A program made the position numbers and the translations under genes. From NCBI GenBank assembly GCA_021234155.1, contig JAJEKV010000036.1:10923426-10987425 (forward strand): DNA of 64,000 nt, in the 5' to 3' direction. Of this stretch, positions 23,840 to 34,587 are shown one piece after another (within the stretch, counting starts at the first letter, position 1; each line of letters begins with the position of its first letter). The notes under the pieces were generated by a model. The model did not search any database and was not told the DNA's origin. It was given only the letters and a program-made list of their open reading frames with translations. The DNA comes from Isoetes taiwanensis. Its lineage: Eukaryota; Streptophyta; Lycopodiopsida; Isoetales; Isoetaceae.

Positions 23840-24316
23840 ATAAGAGCTACAGGAAACAAAAGAGAGAATTGCTATTTTAGAAGAGCAAAATCGTATGTTA
23901 CTTGAAATGCAAGCAGAGCAGGGAAAAGGTCTGAAAATAATTTTGGAAGCAGTGGCACCACAGGAGAAGACATCAACAGAAGATGTTGTACAAGATTTTC
24001 TTTCTGAAACAGAAGCACGTCAACGCAAGGAATGCAATTTGAAAGTAACTGGTTTGACAGAAGAAGAGAATGAAGATGTTAAGGAAGTGGTAAATGATTT
24101 CTTCAAAAATAAGATGTTCCTTCATGAGCCAGAAGTGCACAAGCATTCAGAGTTGGCAAATACAGGGATAGAGATCGCCCAATAATTGTAAAATTTGCTT
24201 CTGTATCAGCCAAACAAAGAGTGCTCCAACATCGAGGACAGCTTAAGGGACACAAAGATATATGGATTGATCAAGATCTCACAGTAAGACAATTGGAGGC
24301 AAGAAGAAAAGAATAA
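23840..24316 (+). pseudogene. L1-like ORF1 (coiled coil plus RRM-like domain), frameshifted
   Basis: Translation from about 23840 gives a heptad-rich coiled coil (ELQETKERIAILEEQNRMLLEM). The open piece at 23895-24185 follows, with RKECNLKVTGLTEEENEDV and a conserved run to TGIEIAQ. After a one-base frame change it continues RPIIVKFASVSAKQRVLQ, then GHKDIWIDQDLTVRQLEARRKE and a stop. This order (coiled coil, 'NL.V.GL.E', 'RPI.VKF', 'DLT..Q...R') is that of L1 ORF1 RNA-binding chaperones, which trimerise and coat the LINE RNA. Confidence 0.65.
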
Positions 24317-24409
24317 AGAACATCGGGAACAAGGCTTGTGGGCCTTTCTGAGAGGAGATGTGGCTATCCTTACAAATCGGAAGTTCAATCCAAGAACAAA
24401 GTAGGAAAA

Positions 24410-27400
24410 TGCCACCCTACGGGTCTGTATATGGAATTTAGGTGGTTTCACAGACATAAAGTCCATTTCAGGAGACATTGTTTTTAAAGAAGTAGATTTG
24501 CTCTTAGTAGTAGAAACTTGGGCACATGAGGCAAATATCTTGCCAATCCCAAGGGGTTTTGAGCAGATATTTGCTACGTGCAAGACCAGGTCGTCAGGTA
24601 AAGGAAGAGGTGAAGGTGGAATTGCTGGATATGCAAAGAAGGATATTGCTTCGCAACTGAAGGTAATTAAAATTTGTGAATATCTTCAATATGCATGGCT
24701 CTTAATAGAAGCAAACAGACAAAATATATACCTCGCAGCATGCTACTTTGCGCCTTTACAAGCAAAAGTCTATAAGCAGGAAGGGCTATCTAAGCAAGAC
24801 CCATTCACACATCTTAGTTCGGATATTGCTTACTTCTCCCAAAAGGGAAATGTGATTCTGGCCGGAGATTTTAATGCTCGGACAAGTAGTTTACAAGCTT
24901 CGTGGTTCTACCAAGATAAGGATGATCCACTATGGATGAAGGATGAAGAAGCTTGGCACATTTTAGGCTCAGAATGGAAACGTGTATCTTCAGATGAGGT
25001 AGTAAGCACCATGGGTAAACATTTGCTTTCCTTGTGCAGCTCTTGTGACTTGCTCATTCTTAACGGATGCAAAAGATTTCCAGCATCTTCCTATTATACC
25101 AACCAAACTGCTCTAGGTAAAAGTCTGGTGGTTTATCTATTAGCTGATGCTCATGCCGCAGAAAATTTGGAGGCAATTTCCGAGTTGAGGACATCCAACC
25201 AGAAGCAGAACATTGTCCACTCATTTTTTATCTGAAAATTCAAGGGCTTTTTAGGCAGCGACAAAAGCGGTATGGCAACAAACCTAAACTGATTTTTGAT
25301 TATGACAAGCGTGAAAAGTATGCTGAAATTCTAGATGGTTATTTTGCTAATTGGAATCGACCTATTGATGCATTTCAAAGGTGCCATGCATTCAAAAGTA
25401 AAGTGTTAGAGGCAGCTAAAACTGTTTTTTCAGCACCAAGATGTAGTAAAAAGGATAAGCTTTGGTTTGATCCTGAATGTCAGTCTGCCCGAGCTCATCT
25501 TAAGCATATTCATGGTGTGGATAGAAAGGCACATTTACGTTCATATCGCAAACTGCTTAAGTGCAAAAAGCTGAAATACTTAGTAGCTAAGCAAAAGGAA
25601 CTTTGCTTTCAATTGTCGCATAAGCCAAAAGAATTTTGGAAGCACATGAAAGCTCGACCAGCACAGAATGTGGAGATAGATGGTGAACAGATGTTTGCAT
25701 ATACTCAAAGCCTATATTACAAAGAAGGCGAGCCACATATTGAAGTCCCAGTCATCCCAACGGAACCTCTGTTTACTGTAGAAGATGTTCAGCAGGGTAT
25801 TCATAAGCTAGCAAATGGCAAAGCAGAAGATATTATTGGTCTTAAGGCCGAGATGCTTAAATGGGCCAAGGATTCAATAGCGGTGGAAGTTGCTGATTTA
25901 TTTAACTCCATTATGCATACAGGTTTTCCTCCTCAATGGCAGCTCAGTAGAATCATATTCATAAAAGTGGTTGTAAGAAGCTTGTTAACAATTATCGCAC
26001 GATAATGATAAGCAGCTTGATGGCAAAGCTTTTTGGCTCAGTGCTTGAAATGAAATTATCCAGATGGGCAGAAAATCAGAATGTACGAGCAATTGGACAG
26101 GCTGGCTTTAGACCAGGGCATTCAACGATAGACCATTTGGTCACAATGCGAGTTTTTTTTGAACAATCCAAGGGGAAGAAACCGGCCTTATATGGATGTT
26201 TTGTAGATCTCAGCAAAGCATTTGACACTGTTCCACGTACTCAACTTCTCCAAAGGTTAGTAAATCTTCATGTGCCTCTTGAATTATATACTGCGGTGGC
26301 TAGATTATATGAGCAGGTTCTTGCACAGTTAAGTTTCCCATTAGTGGAAAGTTGTAATAAGATATTGCAGAGTAATATTGGTGTTAAGCAAGGGTGTCCA
26401 GCGTTACCAACTCTATTTGGCCTCTATATCGATGAATTGGAAGATTGGCTTAAGGGCAGCGTAGAAGGAGCAATGCTGCACGGATACTTGGTGCAATTAC
26501 TCCTTTACGCCGATGATATTGTGCTTTTGTCACGCACTGCTGAGGGTTTGCAAAAACATCTTGATGCATTAGAAAATTTTTGCGCTCACGCGGGACTGGT
26601 GGTAAACCTGGAGAAAACTAAAATCATGATATTTGACACTAGAAAAGAGGGCAGTTTCAATTTCAAAAATCAGCATATTGAACAAGTACATTGTTATAAG
26701 TATTTAGGTCTGGAAGTAACAGATAATTATAAGTGGAATGCTGCAGTGGATAAGCGTGTCATTGCAGGGCGGAAGGCCTTATTTTCAATGCAAGCACTTG
26801 CCGAAGAATACAGTTATGGGATTGGTAATTACGGATTCACATGTATCGCACATTGGTCCAACTGGTCATTCTTTATGGATGTCAGGTTTGGGGACCTGGA
26901 TTAGCAAGAAAGAAATGGAAATCTATTGAATCAATCCAAAAGCGCTTCCTGTGCGATGAACTTGGTATCAAACTACAGACACCATATCCCATTATGTTAG
27001 CAGAGACGGGAATGCTGCCATTAGAAGGAGAAGCCATATGCCAGTTCATTACATACATTGTTAGAACTCGATTATTAGATATAGACAGGCTCCCTGTCAA
27101 AGCCATGAAAGATAGCCGTGAAGCAGGATGGTATCATGAAGGGGGTAAATGGCTAAGTCGTTGGAATATCTCCATTGAGAACTTACCAACTGAAGCAGTA
27201 GGCATCCGTGAATTTGTAAGGGAACAAATGTTGGCTCGCTTATGGGCAAATCCAAAAGACAAGATGGCATTCTATCGAGATGAAATAAATCCTATGGTGA
27301 CTTATATACCTCAGCAATACCTTATGGATGCTTTGCCAAAGGCCTCTAGACACTGCATCTGTCGGATGAGGGTTAGCTCCCATCACCTACAGATTGAGTG

Positions 27401-27626
27401 TGGGCGTTGGAACCGGGTTCCTCGTGCGCAAAGATTGTGCGAGGTTTGTGAATTGAACGAGGTTGAGACTGAACACCACTTCCTTATTACCTGTCCAGCG
27501 TACGAGATAGTTCGACGGAAATACAATATGACAGAAAGTAACACATACTCAGTGCTACAATGGCCTTCGCAGAAACTTGCAAGATTTCTACAAGAGTTGT
27601 TGCAGGTTCGAGAAGGCATATCTTAA
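24410..27626 (+). pseudogene. L1-like ORF2: endonuclease, reverse transcriptase, zinc-binding C terminus
   Basis: The protein starts with an APE-type endonuclease (VCIWNLGGF near 24.43 kb; catalytic GDFNAR near 24.86 kb). The reverse transcriptase follows: NYRTIMISSL, QAGFRPGHSTIDHL, FVDLSKAFDTVPR, GVKQGCPALPTLFGLYIDEL, an intact LLYADDIVLLS active site near 26.51 kb, and YKYLGLEV. The C terminus carries HHLQIECGRWNRV and a CxxC..H..C zinc motif (LCEVCELNEVETEHHF, then LITCPAY). The frame changes near 25.23 kb, near 25.97 kb (a clean one-base loss just before NYRTIMI) and near 26.85 kb. Catalytic residues are conserved, so the insertion is fairly young. Confidence 0.85.
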
Positions 27627-27755
27627 TCACCCAAACCAAACATTTACTTCGCTTTACTATCATTTTTATTACGTATTTGTGAGTTTTTCCATTCCGTTGT
27701 ACTTTAGTTGTCTCCTAGACCGTAGGGTCTCTACGAGATGTGAATAAAATGCGAG

Positions 27756-28500
27756 AGGAGGGTGGAGAAATAGGTTGGACAGGCCAGCGGGTGGTTCACG
27801 AGGCATCTCCTTGTGAGGTATTTCACGTTCTTCAGGTTGCCCTCAAAGCTTATAGACGGCAAGAAGAAGCCCCGCACGTTCTTCTTGTAAGGTGGACCGC
27901 CTACCATGATGATGTAACTGTAGTGATAACAAGATCGCCATAGTCTCTGCATCCGATGTAAAATACGTTGTAACTGTTTAATTTATGAATAAAAATTCTT
28001 TTTCAGCTACAACTTTGTTTTTGGTGTGCATTGAACTTCCTTCATTTGAATTGTATTCTTGGTGTTCTCGACTCGCGATCCGAGAAAACAAGGGGAAAGA
28101 TATAGGATGCGTGGACCTAACCTAACGCAGAAATACTCAAGTTTTGGATAGTTAGAGGTCAAAAACTTTTCCCTCGTCCTTTTCGTGTAAAATAACAGGG
28201 TTCCAAAAAAAAGGGAAAATGACATGTGACCCACTTTAATTAAATACGACTTTGAAGCTATTACTGAGCACCTTGCCACATTATTCTTGTTGGCATTGTA
28301 AAGATTGTTACATGTAATGGTGACTTGTGACTGCATTTAAATAAAGGAGTTCGTGTTTTACTCATGCTCTTATTTCTTTATAACTTGTAGCCTAATGTTA
28401 AACTTAAGCAGCATTTGTGTAATTAATTGAAAATGCAGACATACTGCAAATTGATACAAAATTCAAATTGCAAATCCAAACAAAATGTAAATAGATGAAC
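27756..28500. other. Spacer without recognised genes
   Basis: AT-rich DNA; a polyadenylation-like 'gaataaaaatt' lies near 27990. No gene or RNA is recognised. Confidence 0.45.
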
Positions 28501-28519
28501 CACCTGAAAAATTTGGCGA

Positions 28520-28734
28520 AAATTGTTACGACGTTTTTTCTGATGTTTTTTTGACACGTTTTTTTCTGACGACTTTCTTGACGCTTAATCGTCAGAAAAT
28601 TGACGACTTTTCTGACGCCGAATCTTCAAATAATAAATGTCAGGTAAAACGTCAACCAGTAGGGTCTAGAGTCCGTTTTGTGAAGACCATCTAACAATTT
28701 TCTTGACACAAAGCCCTCATTCTCTTGTAGTGTC
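28520..28734. mobile_element. One terminus of a CACTA (En/Spm) DNA transposon
   Basis: The segment ends at 28734 with 'cattctcttgtagtg', the reverse complement of CACTACAAGAGAATG. That is the canonical end of plant CACTA elements. Inside it lies a cluster of short 'tctgacg', 'ttgacg' and 'cgtcag' motifs in both orientations (28530-28650), like the subterminal transposase-binding arrays of En/Spm elements. I found no matching opposite end or TNP gene in the window, so this is a truncated or solo end. Confidence 0.7.
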
Positions 28735-28784
28735 ACGAGAAGCCGAAACTTATGGGACATGCACACACGATGGGATCTGCACCC

Positions 28785-28802
28785 ATCCCCCCCCCCCCCC
28801 CA
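28785..28802. repeat. Poly-C run
   Basis: A homopolymer of about 15-16 C's. The length is likely unreliable in sequencing. Confidence 0.9.
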
Positions 28803-31559
28803 CTATATATGTTGAAGTGGGTCCTTCCCCCACTAACTTTACGGTGATCATGGCCACTTTCACAACGGCAGGAGATGTTGAACACGTGCCTTTGGCATGG
28901 TAGTTTAGGGTCTTATCACAACGAAAGCGTTGAGCTAAAAATACAAACTGCACCTCCTCTTGGCAAATTCGTCAATCCCTTGAAGCTCTGCTAAAAGAAA
29001 ACTCAAAATACGCTATCCAAAAATACTTATACACATAATAAAATACATCATACTGTAGGCTAAACCATAGGAAAGAACAAACGGAAATAATAAGAAAAAT
29101 ATTGCATGCTCTAGAAATGCTAAAGCATATGGCATGCTAAATACACCTCATATGAATAGGTTAGCAATAAGGTTGCCAAATTATTTCCGGAGTAAGATTT
29201 GGCTAATGGTTTGGCGAGAAAAGGGGGATGGGCTTTAATATTGTATAATTTTTCCTTTGTGTGAGAACTATTGAATTAGAACATTTCGCTTCTGTGCAAG
29301 GACGACTGAGCATGGTGGGGCGGTCAGATCTGACTTCAAGCTTGCTTTTCTGGTATGCTAAAGATGCTGGTTGCTAATCGGGGCAAGATCTGCGGATTTA
29401 GATGGAATGGTTTGGCTGCGCAGAGCGGATTTGGATGAGAATCTTTTGAACGGTTTGGCTGTGCAGGGAAGGATCTATACCGGTGCCATGCAGGCTATGG
29501 CGCCTCATGCAAATATGTTTTAATCTTTTGAATGGTTTGGTTGTGCAGGGAAGGATCTATACCGGTGCCATGTAGGCCATGGCGTCTCATGCGAATATGT
29601 TTTATCTCTTGTTTATTGTTGCCTTTCCGCTTTATTTATGTACACGTCTTCTTTCTAAGGCTTCTTGTTGAGGCTTCTTTGTAAAGCTACTCTATAAATC
29701 CAGAAGTTTGAAGTTTGCACTTTCATGTGGAAGTAAGCTCATTCTCGTTTCTCTCATGCACTTATATTTACCGGCCCCATGTTATAAACCATCCAATTGG
29801 CAGTTCATTCTTTGCAATGTCAAAGCTTTAAAAGCTCTGTTTCAAATTTGCTCAGCCGAATTGGGTGGTTGGGAGGTTCCGGAGAGGTCCAGAAGCAGAC
29901 ACCAACTTCTTTGCGAAAATATTTTTTTTGCTTTGCGATGGTTGGTGGCTCTATATTTGCCATTTCTATACGTGTTTTCATATGTATATACATACGCAGG
30001 GGAGCGCTTCAGTATACGTAGGTGTGAGGTGTATATTTGTGGACCCTAGATCTGGCACATTTCTAAGAATATGCCCAGATCCAATGAACAAAAAAAAACA
30101 ATAAGGAGTGACATAAGCTGTGTATATATAGCAATTAAAAAACACGAGATTTTTATCAATCTTGTTAATTTGGGATTTTCAGGTTTGGCTAAAAACATTT
30201 TTGGAATTTTTTTTTTTAAGTGAGTTCCTATGATTTTGAGGTATTTTGGCCGCCGGAAAAACTTACCGATTTACAAAAATCGTAGAGAGATTCTATTATC
30301 ATTTTTTCTTCTTCGATTTCCACTCCTGTCTGGTCAAAAGGCCAACACAGAGAAACCTGCATGCATCCGCGCGGCATTGATGTGGATATCTTCAGTGGGA
30401 TTTCTAATTTGTGATGGAGTGATGAAGAGCTTCTGCTTCTTCCAATCCTAATTGAGCTGCATGTCGATATTTGCTGCTTATAACCAATTTGTTTTATGGG
30501 CTGATTTTGGTGAGTAGGGTTTCGCCTTTTGGTCTATGCAATGGCCATGGATGCAGAAATGTTCATTCATGATTTGGTTTGGAGCAGATTTATGGTAAGG
30601 GCTCAACAAAATCTATGATTTTTGAAGATTTTTGGTTTAGATCGATATATGTTTAGGTTTTTCTCTTTCATTCACTGTTGGTAGTTTTCCATTACTCATT
30701 GCTAAGCTGAATCCTCACGATTGGTTCTATCTTCATTTTTCTATCGAATATTGCTGCAAGCCCATGTTATTGAGGGAGAGACCAAGATTTGATACTCATA
30801 ATGCAGTTCAAATCAAGAGCAGGTTCTTGCATTTTAGAGGTAAGCTCATTGATATCAAGAAATAAACATTGGTTTTCTAGGCACTGGCTTTTATCAGGTG
30901 CATTACCATTTGACTTTGTTGTTGTTATCTCTAATATTAAAAACTATTAAATCTATGGCCAGGTCTGAGCATACATTATCCAAGTGACGTATTGCTGCTG
31001 AGCATACATGATCTAAGCCTGCATATTTGGGTGGTCTGGTATAAACACTTAAGTGCATCATTCCTTATCCCTGAATTTTAGATTTGAGAGCTCATACAAT
31101 GGACCTAATCTTTGAGTTTCCATTTGAATCTGAAGCTATAGTTTGATAGCATTGCTTGGTGCCCAAGTTGATGCAACTAATGCAAGGTATCAGCGAGTCA
31201 TTGAACTTAGAAAATGCAGCTAAACATTTTCATCAGTATGTCTGCATAAAGTATTAAATGGCATAATTTAAAGGAGTTGTTGACCAGAACTAAAAGACGC
31301 GGCTTTGAAAAATGGACCCACATAGAATCAGAATGAGCCAATAGACTCATCGCCCATGCTATCAAGATTAAAAGATCTGATAATGTTTCTGCAGCCTTCA
31401 AGGACTCCAAATCCTCAAGCTGTTTGAAAGAGCTCCTGTTGGAGCCTCATCAGCTTTCTGGAGGTTATAGTTCTACCTATTTTCAAAATTTCTCTAAATG
31501 AGCCATAGTGGTCAGATGTTACTACAATGTTTTCTACAGTAAAATCTGATTTGAGATTG
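28803..31559. other. Spacer without recognised genes
   Basis: Apart from the tandem duplication at 29440-29603, I see no gene, RNA or transposon end. Open pieces at 29708-30104 overlap in three frames and look accidental. Confidence 0.45.
29440..29603. repeat. 82-bp tandem duplication
   Basis: Two adjacent 82-bp units (29440-29521 and 29522-29603) start 'aatcttttgaa' and share 'gggaaggatctataccggtg'. They differ at about six positions. Confidence 0.9.
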
Positions 31560-31643
31560 TTACTTCGTCAATTCAGATTGTTTTAGTTTCTCTCTATTTG
31601 GGAGCCGAGGTCCCTTAGTAATTCATGGCTGCCGGAGCCTGCA

Positions 31644-32177
31644 TTGTTGCTGGCACATCTTCACCGTGGGCTGGCTTTCATGTTCCCTGAGGCCCCTCTC
31701 TTTGCTCAATATCGTAAGTCTTTCCAGCAGGCTCCTCCAGCTGCCTCTGCTACCAATCCTACTCCTAGCTTTGCTCCTTCTTCAATGGATGTCTCTCGTC
31801 CTCTTGTGACTTCCTCTACATCTACTCCAGCCGCTGGTCCCACGCCTCTGCGGCTGGATCAACAGAGGCAAAGTTTGGAAGAGATTCAGAGGTCGCAAGA
31901 GCAAGTTGAAGCGGCTTGTGGGCAGTACATGAAACATCCACCTGCTCTTCATCAACCCCGAAAGTCAGCTAAGGGTTCCAATACCTCTGCATCTCAACTC
32001 TCCTCAGCACTTACTATACGTGATTCTACTCCTTCTGTTGCATGTGGTCGCTTCGCTCCACTTCAGTGGTCTGATTTGGCTGAAGACAATACTGTCTTGT
32101 CGAAGGCCCAAGTTACATCTCCTGAGATTCCAGTAGTCACATCGGATTTGACGTCGTTACAGGTTCAATGCGGCTAG
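31644..32177 (+). pseudogene. LINE ORF1 C-terminal region
   Basis: The 177-codon frame opens further upstream (SNSWLPEPALLLAHLHRGLA). It has a Pro/Ala/Ser/Thr-rich low-complexity linker (residues ~25-75) and a Gln/Glu helix (QQRQSLEEIQRSQEQVEA). It ends WSDLAEDNTV... to a stop at 32177, followed by the LINE 3' part. The position and composition fit the gag-like ORF1 of a plant LINE. No zinc knuckle remains. It appears 5'-truncated. Confidence 0.5.
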
Positions 32178-32523
32178 ACTCTTAAGAGAGCCTTCTCCTT
32201 TTATCTAGTATGGAGTAAGCACATGGTGTCGCAGGCTCGTGTTCCAACAGCACCCTCTTGTGCTTACACAACTAGATGAGGGATATTCATTTTGTACTTA
32301 CTCTTCCTGATGAATAAACTTTTTGTTCGTCTTTCAGGGGATTCAGCAGCATGCAGCCCCTCTGATTCCTAGACTCAGGTACAAGCTATTTCAAAGCTTT
32401 CTGGTGTTCCTGGGATTGGTAGAGCGGAAGTTTGCCATTTGGCGGGACTTCTTGGGTGTTGTAGATGGTGATGGTCGGTTTGTACAGCAGTAGAGTTGCA
32501 GTTTTTCTGTGAGTGTGTTGTGG

Positions 32524-32527
32524 AGTG
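32524..32527. repeat. Target-site duplication (AGTG), left
   Basis: AGTG directly precedes the left transposon end and is repeated at 42236-42239. The minus-strand LINE at 44.65 kb has a single AGTG at the matching place (gtggAGTGtcgagg), giving the pre-insertion sequence. Confidence 0.85.
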
Positions 32528-32811
32528 GGGTAAAAGCACGTTAGGGTGTCATACATTAGGGGGCAATTCATGTAAACTTTTGAACGGGTTGCTGAATTTT
32601 AAATGTACTTATTTCATGTATAAATTTTGTCTTATATATTTAAAAAGGGGCAAAATTCTCGTTTGTTTGTAATTATGACGAGTAGAGGCCGGCGGTTGAT
32701 GCGAAACTCCTGGAGGAAATTCCTCCCTCCAATTTCCTCCAGGAAAATTCCCTCCAGAAAAATTTCCTTCCAAGAAAATTCCCAGATCGAACCAAGAAAA
32801 TAGAACACAAT

Positions 32812-33417
32812 TTGAATTTTTTTCCAGGATCAGGATCAGGAAACATGCAATCTGGTGATTTTGAAACTGAATGTGGCGATCAGGAAAACATACAATCTGG
32901 TGATTTTGAAACTGAATGTGGCGATCAGAAGAACATGCAATCTGGTGATTTTGAAACCGAATGTGGCAAACATCAGATGGCATCTGGTGAATTCAAAATT
33001 GTGAAGAGTAAACAACAGTGGCATGCAATGAATTTCGAAAGTGGGAGAGATGAGAAAGGGAAAAAGAAGATGGCGAGCATGATAGCGAAATTGAAAAGGG
33101 TAGTACATCCTCAAGGTATGTTACCAAAAAAAATAAGGACCAAGTGTGCAAAATGTCAGCATCAAGTTATGAGAAAAGAAGTCAATCTCCTCGACTCTAA
33201 TCAAAGGTACTTATTTGCTTCTAGATTCTTGCAAGATCACATGCTATTGGAGCTTTTTGAACCTGTGATTGGGTTGCCTTCACAAGCAGTGGTCAAGCAT
33301 GCAATTTTAGAAAACCTTAAAGATGGATTGGAAGAGGTAAAATGCTCTAATAGTGGTGATAAATTGGCTGCCAAGCACTCGGTTTATCAATGGTTGTGGG
33401 GAAAAATGGTGATTTGA
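32812..33417 (+). CDS. N-terminal exon of the transposon's plus-strand gene, with 15-aa repeats
   Basis: This 201-codon frame lies just inside the left transposon end. Residues ~9-55 are three copies of a 15-residue unit (NMQSGDFETECGDQ and variants; 45-bp DNA period from 32842). A basic region (GKKKMASMIAKLKR) and a CxxC pair (CAKCQ) follow. The frame then reads to a stop at 33417. A neighbouring frame continues protein-like for another 45 codons (CKMLKCHPRNLSYAASRRKR) and, after one stop, another ~40 (DEETKLKVIQFRLNNTKVSP). A frameshift or splice near 33405 therefore joins them. Presumed to be the N-terminal, DNA-binding part of the transposase gene; the link to the catalytic exon at 34.6 kb is inferred from strand and order. 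Confidence 0.45.
   Translation: MNFFPGSGSGNMQSGDFETECGDQENIQSGDFETECGDQKNMQSGDFETECGKHQMASGEFKIVKSKQQWHAMNFESGRDEKGKKKMASMIAKLKRVVHPQGMLPKKIRTKCAKCQHQVMRKEVNLLDSNQRYLFASRFLQDHMLLELFEPVIGLPSQAVVKHAILENLKDGLEEVKCSNSGDKLAAKHSVYQWLWGKMVI
32842..32976. repeat. 45-bp tandem repeat (three units) inside coding sequence
   Basis: Three adjacent in-frame 45-bp units begin at 32842, 32887 and 32932, each starting 'aacatacaatctggtgattt' with small changes. They encode acidic repeats with one Cys each. Confidence 0.9.
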
Positions 33418-33749
33418 AGCAAAAGGGAATTGCTTGCAAGATGCTCAAATGCCATCCCCGAAATCTTTCATATGCTGCTAGCAGAAGAAAGAGAATGGCA
33501 ATTGCTGGTTCAAACATTTGGGCATTAGCGAAAAGGTGAAGGCTAGATCTGATCGCTTTGGATGAAGAAACCAAGCTAAAAGTCATCCAGTTTCGGCTTA
33601 ACAACACCAAGGTTTCACCAAAGTACAGGGGATGTGAGGAAAAAAAGAAGCGAGGCAATCCAAAGATTGACATTCCTCGTATTAAAGCTTTTGTCAAAGA
33701 AACTATTACATTTCAGTTTCTTTTGTTGTTTTCATGTACATTTTCATGC

Positions 33750-34126
33750 ACATATGTGAACTCCTCTACTAATCTTAGTTTACTTGCTTTGATGTAGCCT
33801 TTTCGATTCTTTTTTGCTTCTTCAGTATTATACATGTAAATGAGGTTTATGGGGTCATCTACTTGCTCTTGGAAGTATTTCATGTATATTATGTGATATA
33901 TATGTACATAGTGTAAGGATGTAAGATTAAATGTGCCGTAAGTGAACTCCTTTGCCAATCTTAGTTTACTTGCTTTGATGTAGCCTTTTCTTTTACTGTT
34001 TTTACTTAATGTATTATACATGTAAATGAGGTTTATGGGGTCATCTACTTGCTCTTGGAAGTATTTCATGTATAATATGTGATATATATGTACATAGTGT
34101 AAGGATGTAGGATTAAATGTGCTATA
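33750..34126. repeat. ~185-bp tandem duplication in the transposase gene's putative intron
   Basis: Two long units (about 33755-33938 and 33943-34126) share 'tcttagtttacttgctttga' and 'ggaagtatttcatgtat', then 'ggatgt-a/g-g-attaaatgtgc'. They lie between the coding blocks at 33.7 and 34.3 kb and differ in a few bases and a short indel. Confidence 0.85.
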
Positions 34127-34289
34127 AATTGATACTATACATAATCTCATCGTACATATGTCTTGAATATGTACGATTCAATCAAATCTTTTACATGTAC
34201 AACCGATATGTACCGGTATACATAGTATTTCTTACTTATGTAATTGGATATGTAAGGTATTCAATGCACGTCTTCTCCAACTTACATAT

Positions 34290-34540
34290 TTTCTTTTGCA
34301 ATGTGCGGTGCCGAAATTTGTATGAGCAGTTTGTGGAGGAGAATCCAGATGCGATGTTGGTATTAGAATGTTCAATACCAAAACCAAGTTGCATAAGGAA
34401 ATTGAAGGAGAGAAACACTTGCTGTTGTGTCAAGCATGAACAAGCGAGAGAATTTCGTAAAAGCTTTCAACTCTATGAGGCGAAGTTTCACATAAATTGC
34501 GGTTGCAATTGTGATGTATGTCTTTGTTGGTACACATGAT
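34290..34540 (+). CDS. Cys-rich internal exon of the transposase gene
   Basis: One frame of 34117-34539 becomes protein-like from about 34310: LYEQFVEENPDAMLVLEC, a Cys cluster (RNTCCCVKHEQAREFRKS) and CGCNCDVCLC. The rest of the ORF, upstream, is AT-rich intron-like sequence. The Cys pattern (CCC..H, then C.C.C..C) suggests a zinc-binding segment before the catalytic domain, as in related DDE-type transposases of animals and plants. A further piece in another frame at 34.55-34.66 kb (KLTFCNVSTLWREMVCQKEE, then EWHNLKC) looks like the true continuation. The upstream end of the next ORF is therefore probably in the wrong frame. Confidence 0.45.
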
Positions 34541-34587
34541 GGGGTTTGTCGGGCACAAAAGCTTACATTTTGTAATGTTAGCACTCT

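Larger units (their letters stand above)
23601..27755 (+). mobile_element. Well-preserved L1-like LINE
   Basis: This is a plus-strand non-LTR retrotransposon with a recognisable ORF1 (about 23.83-24.32 kb), an ORF2 with endonuclease, reverse transcriptase and zinc-binding C terminus (24.41-27.63 kb), and a 3'UTR ending near 27.75 kb ('cgtagggtctctacgag', 'gaataaaa'). Boundaries are approximate. It is the same broad family as the minus-strand element at 16.4-22.3 kb but AT-richer and much better preserved. At least four frame changes remain, so it is not intact as sequenced. Confidence 0.85.
31560..32527 (+). mobile_element. Internally deleted LINE copy, 5' part (continues at 42236-42358)
   Basis: An ORF1 end (31.58-32.18 kb) is joined directly to a LINE 3' end. 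The block at 32375-32490 translates as LRYKLFQSFLVFPGLVERKF and WRDFLGVVDGDG, then FVQQ and a stop. This is the same C terminus as the minus-strand LINE at 44.6-48.3 kb. The whole ORF2 core is missing. At 32527 the copy is interrupted by the 9.7-kb transposon and resumes at 42236 with 'agtgtcgaggtatc', the rest of the 3'UTR and a poly-A tail. Confidence 0.85.
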
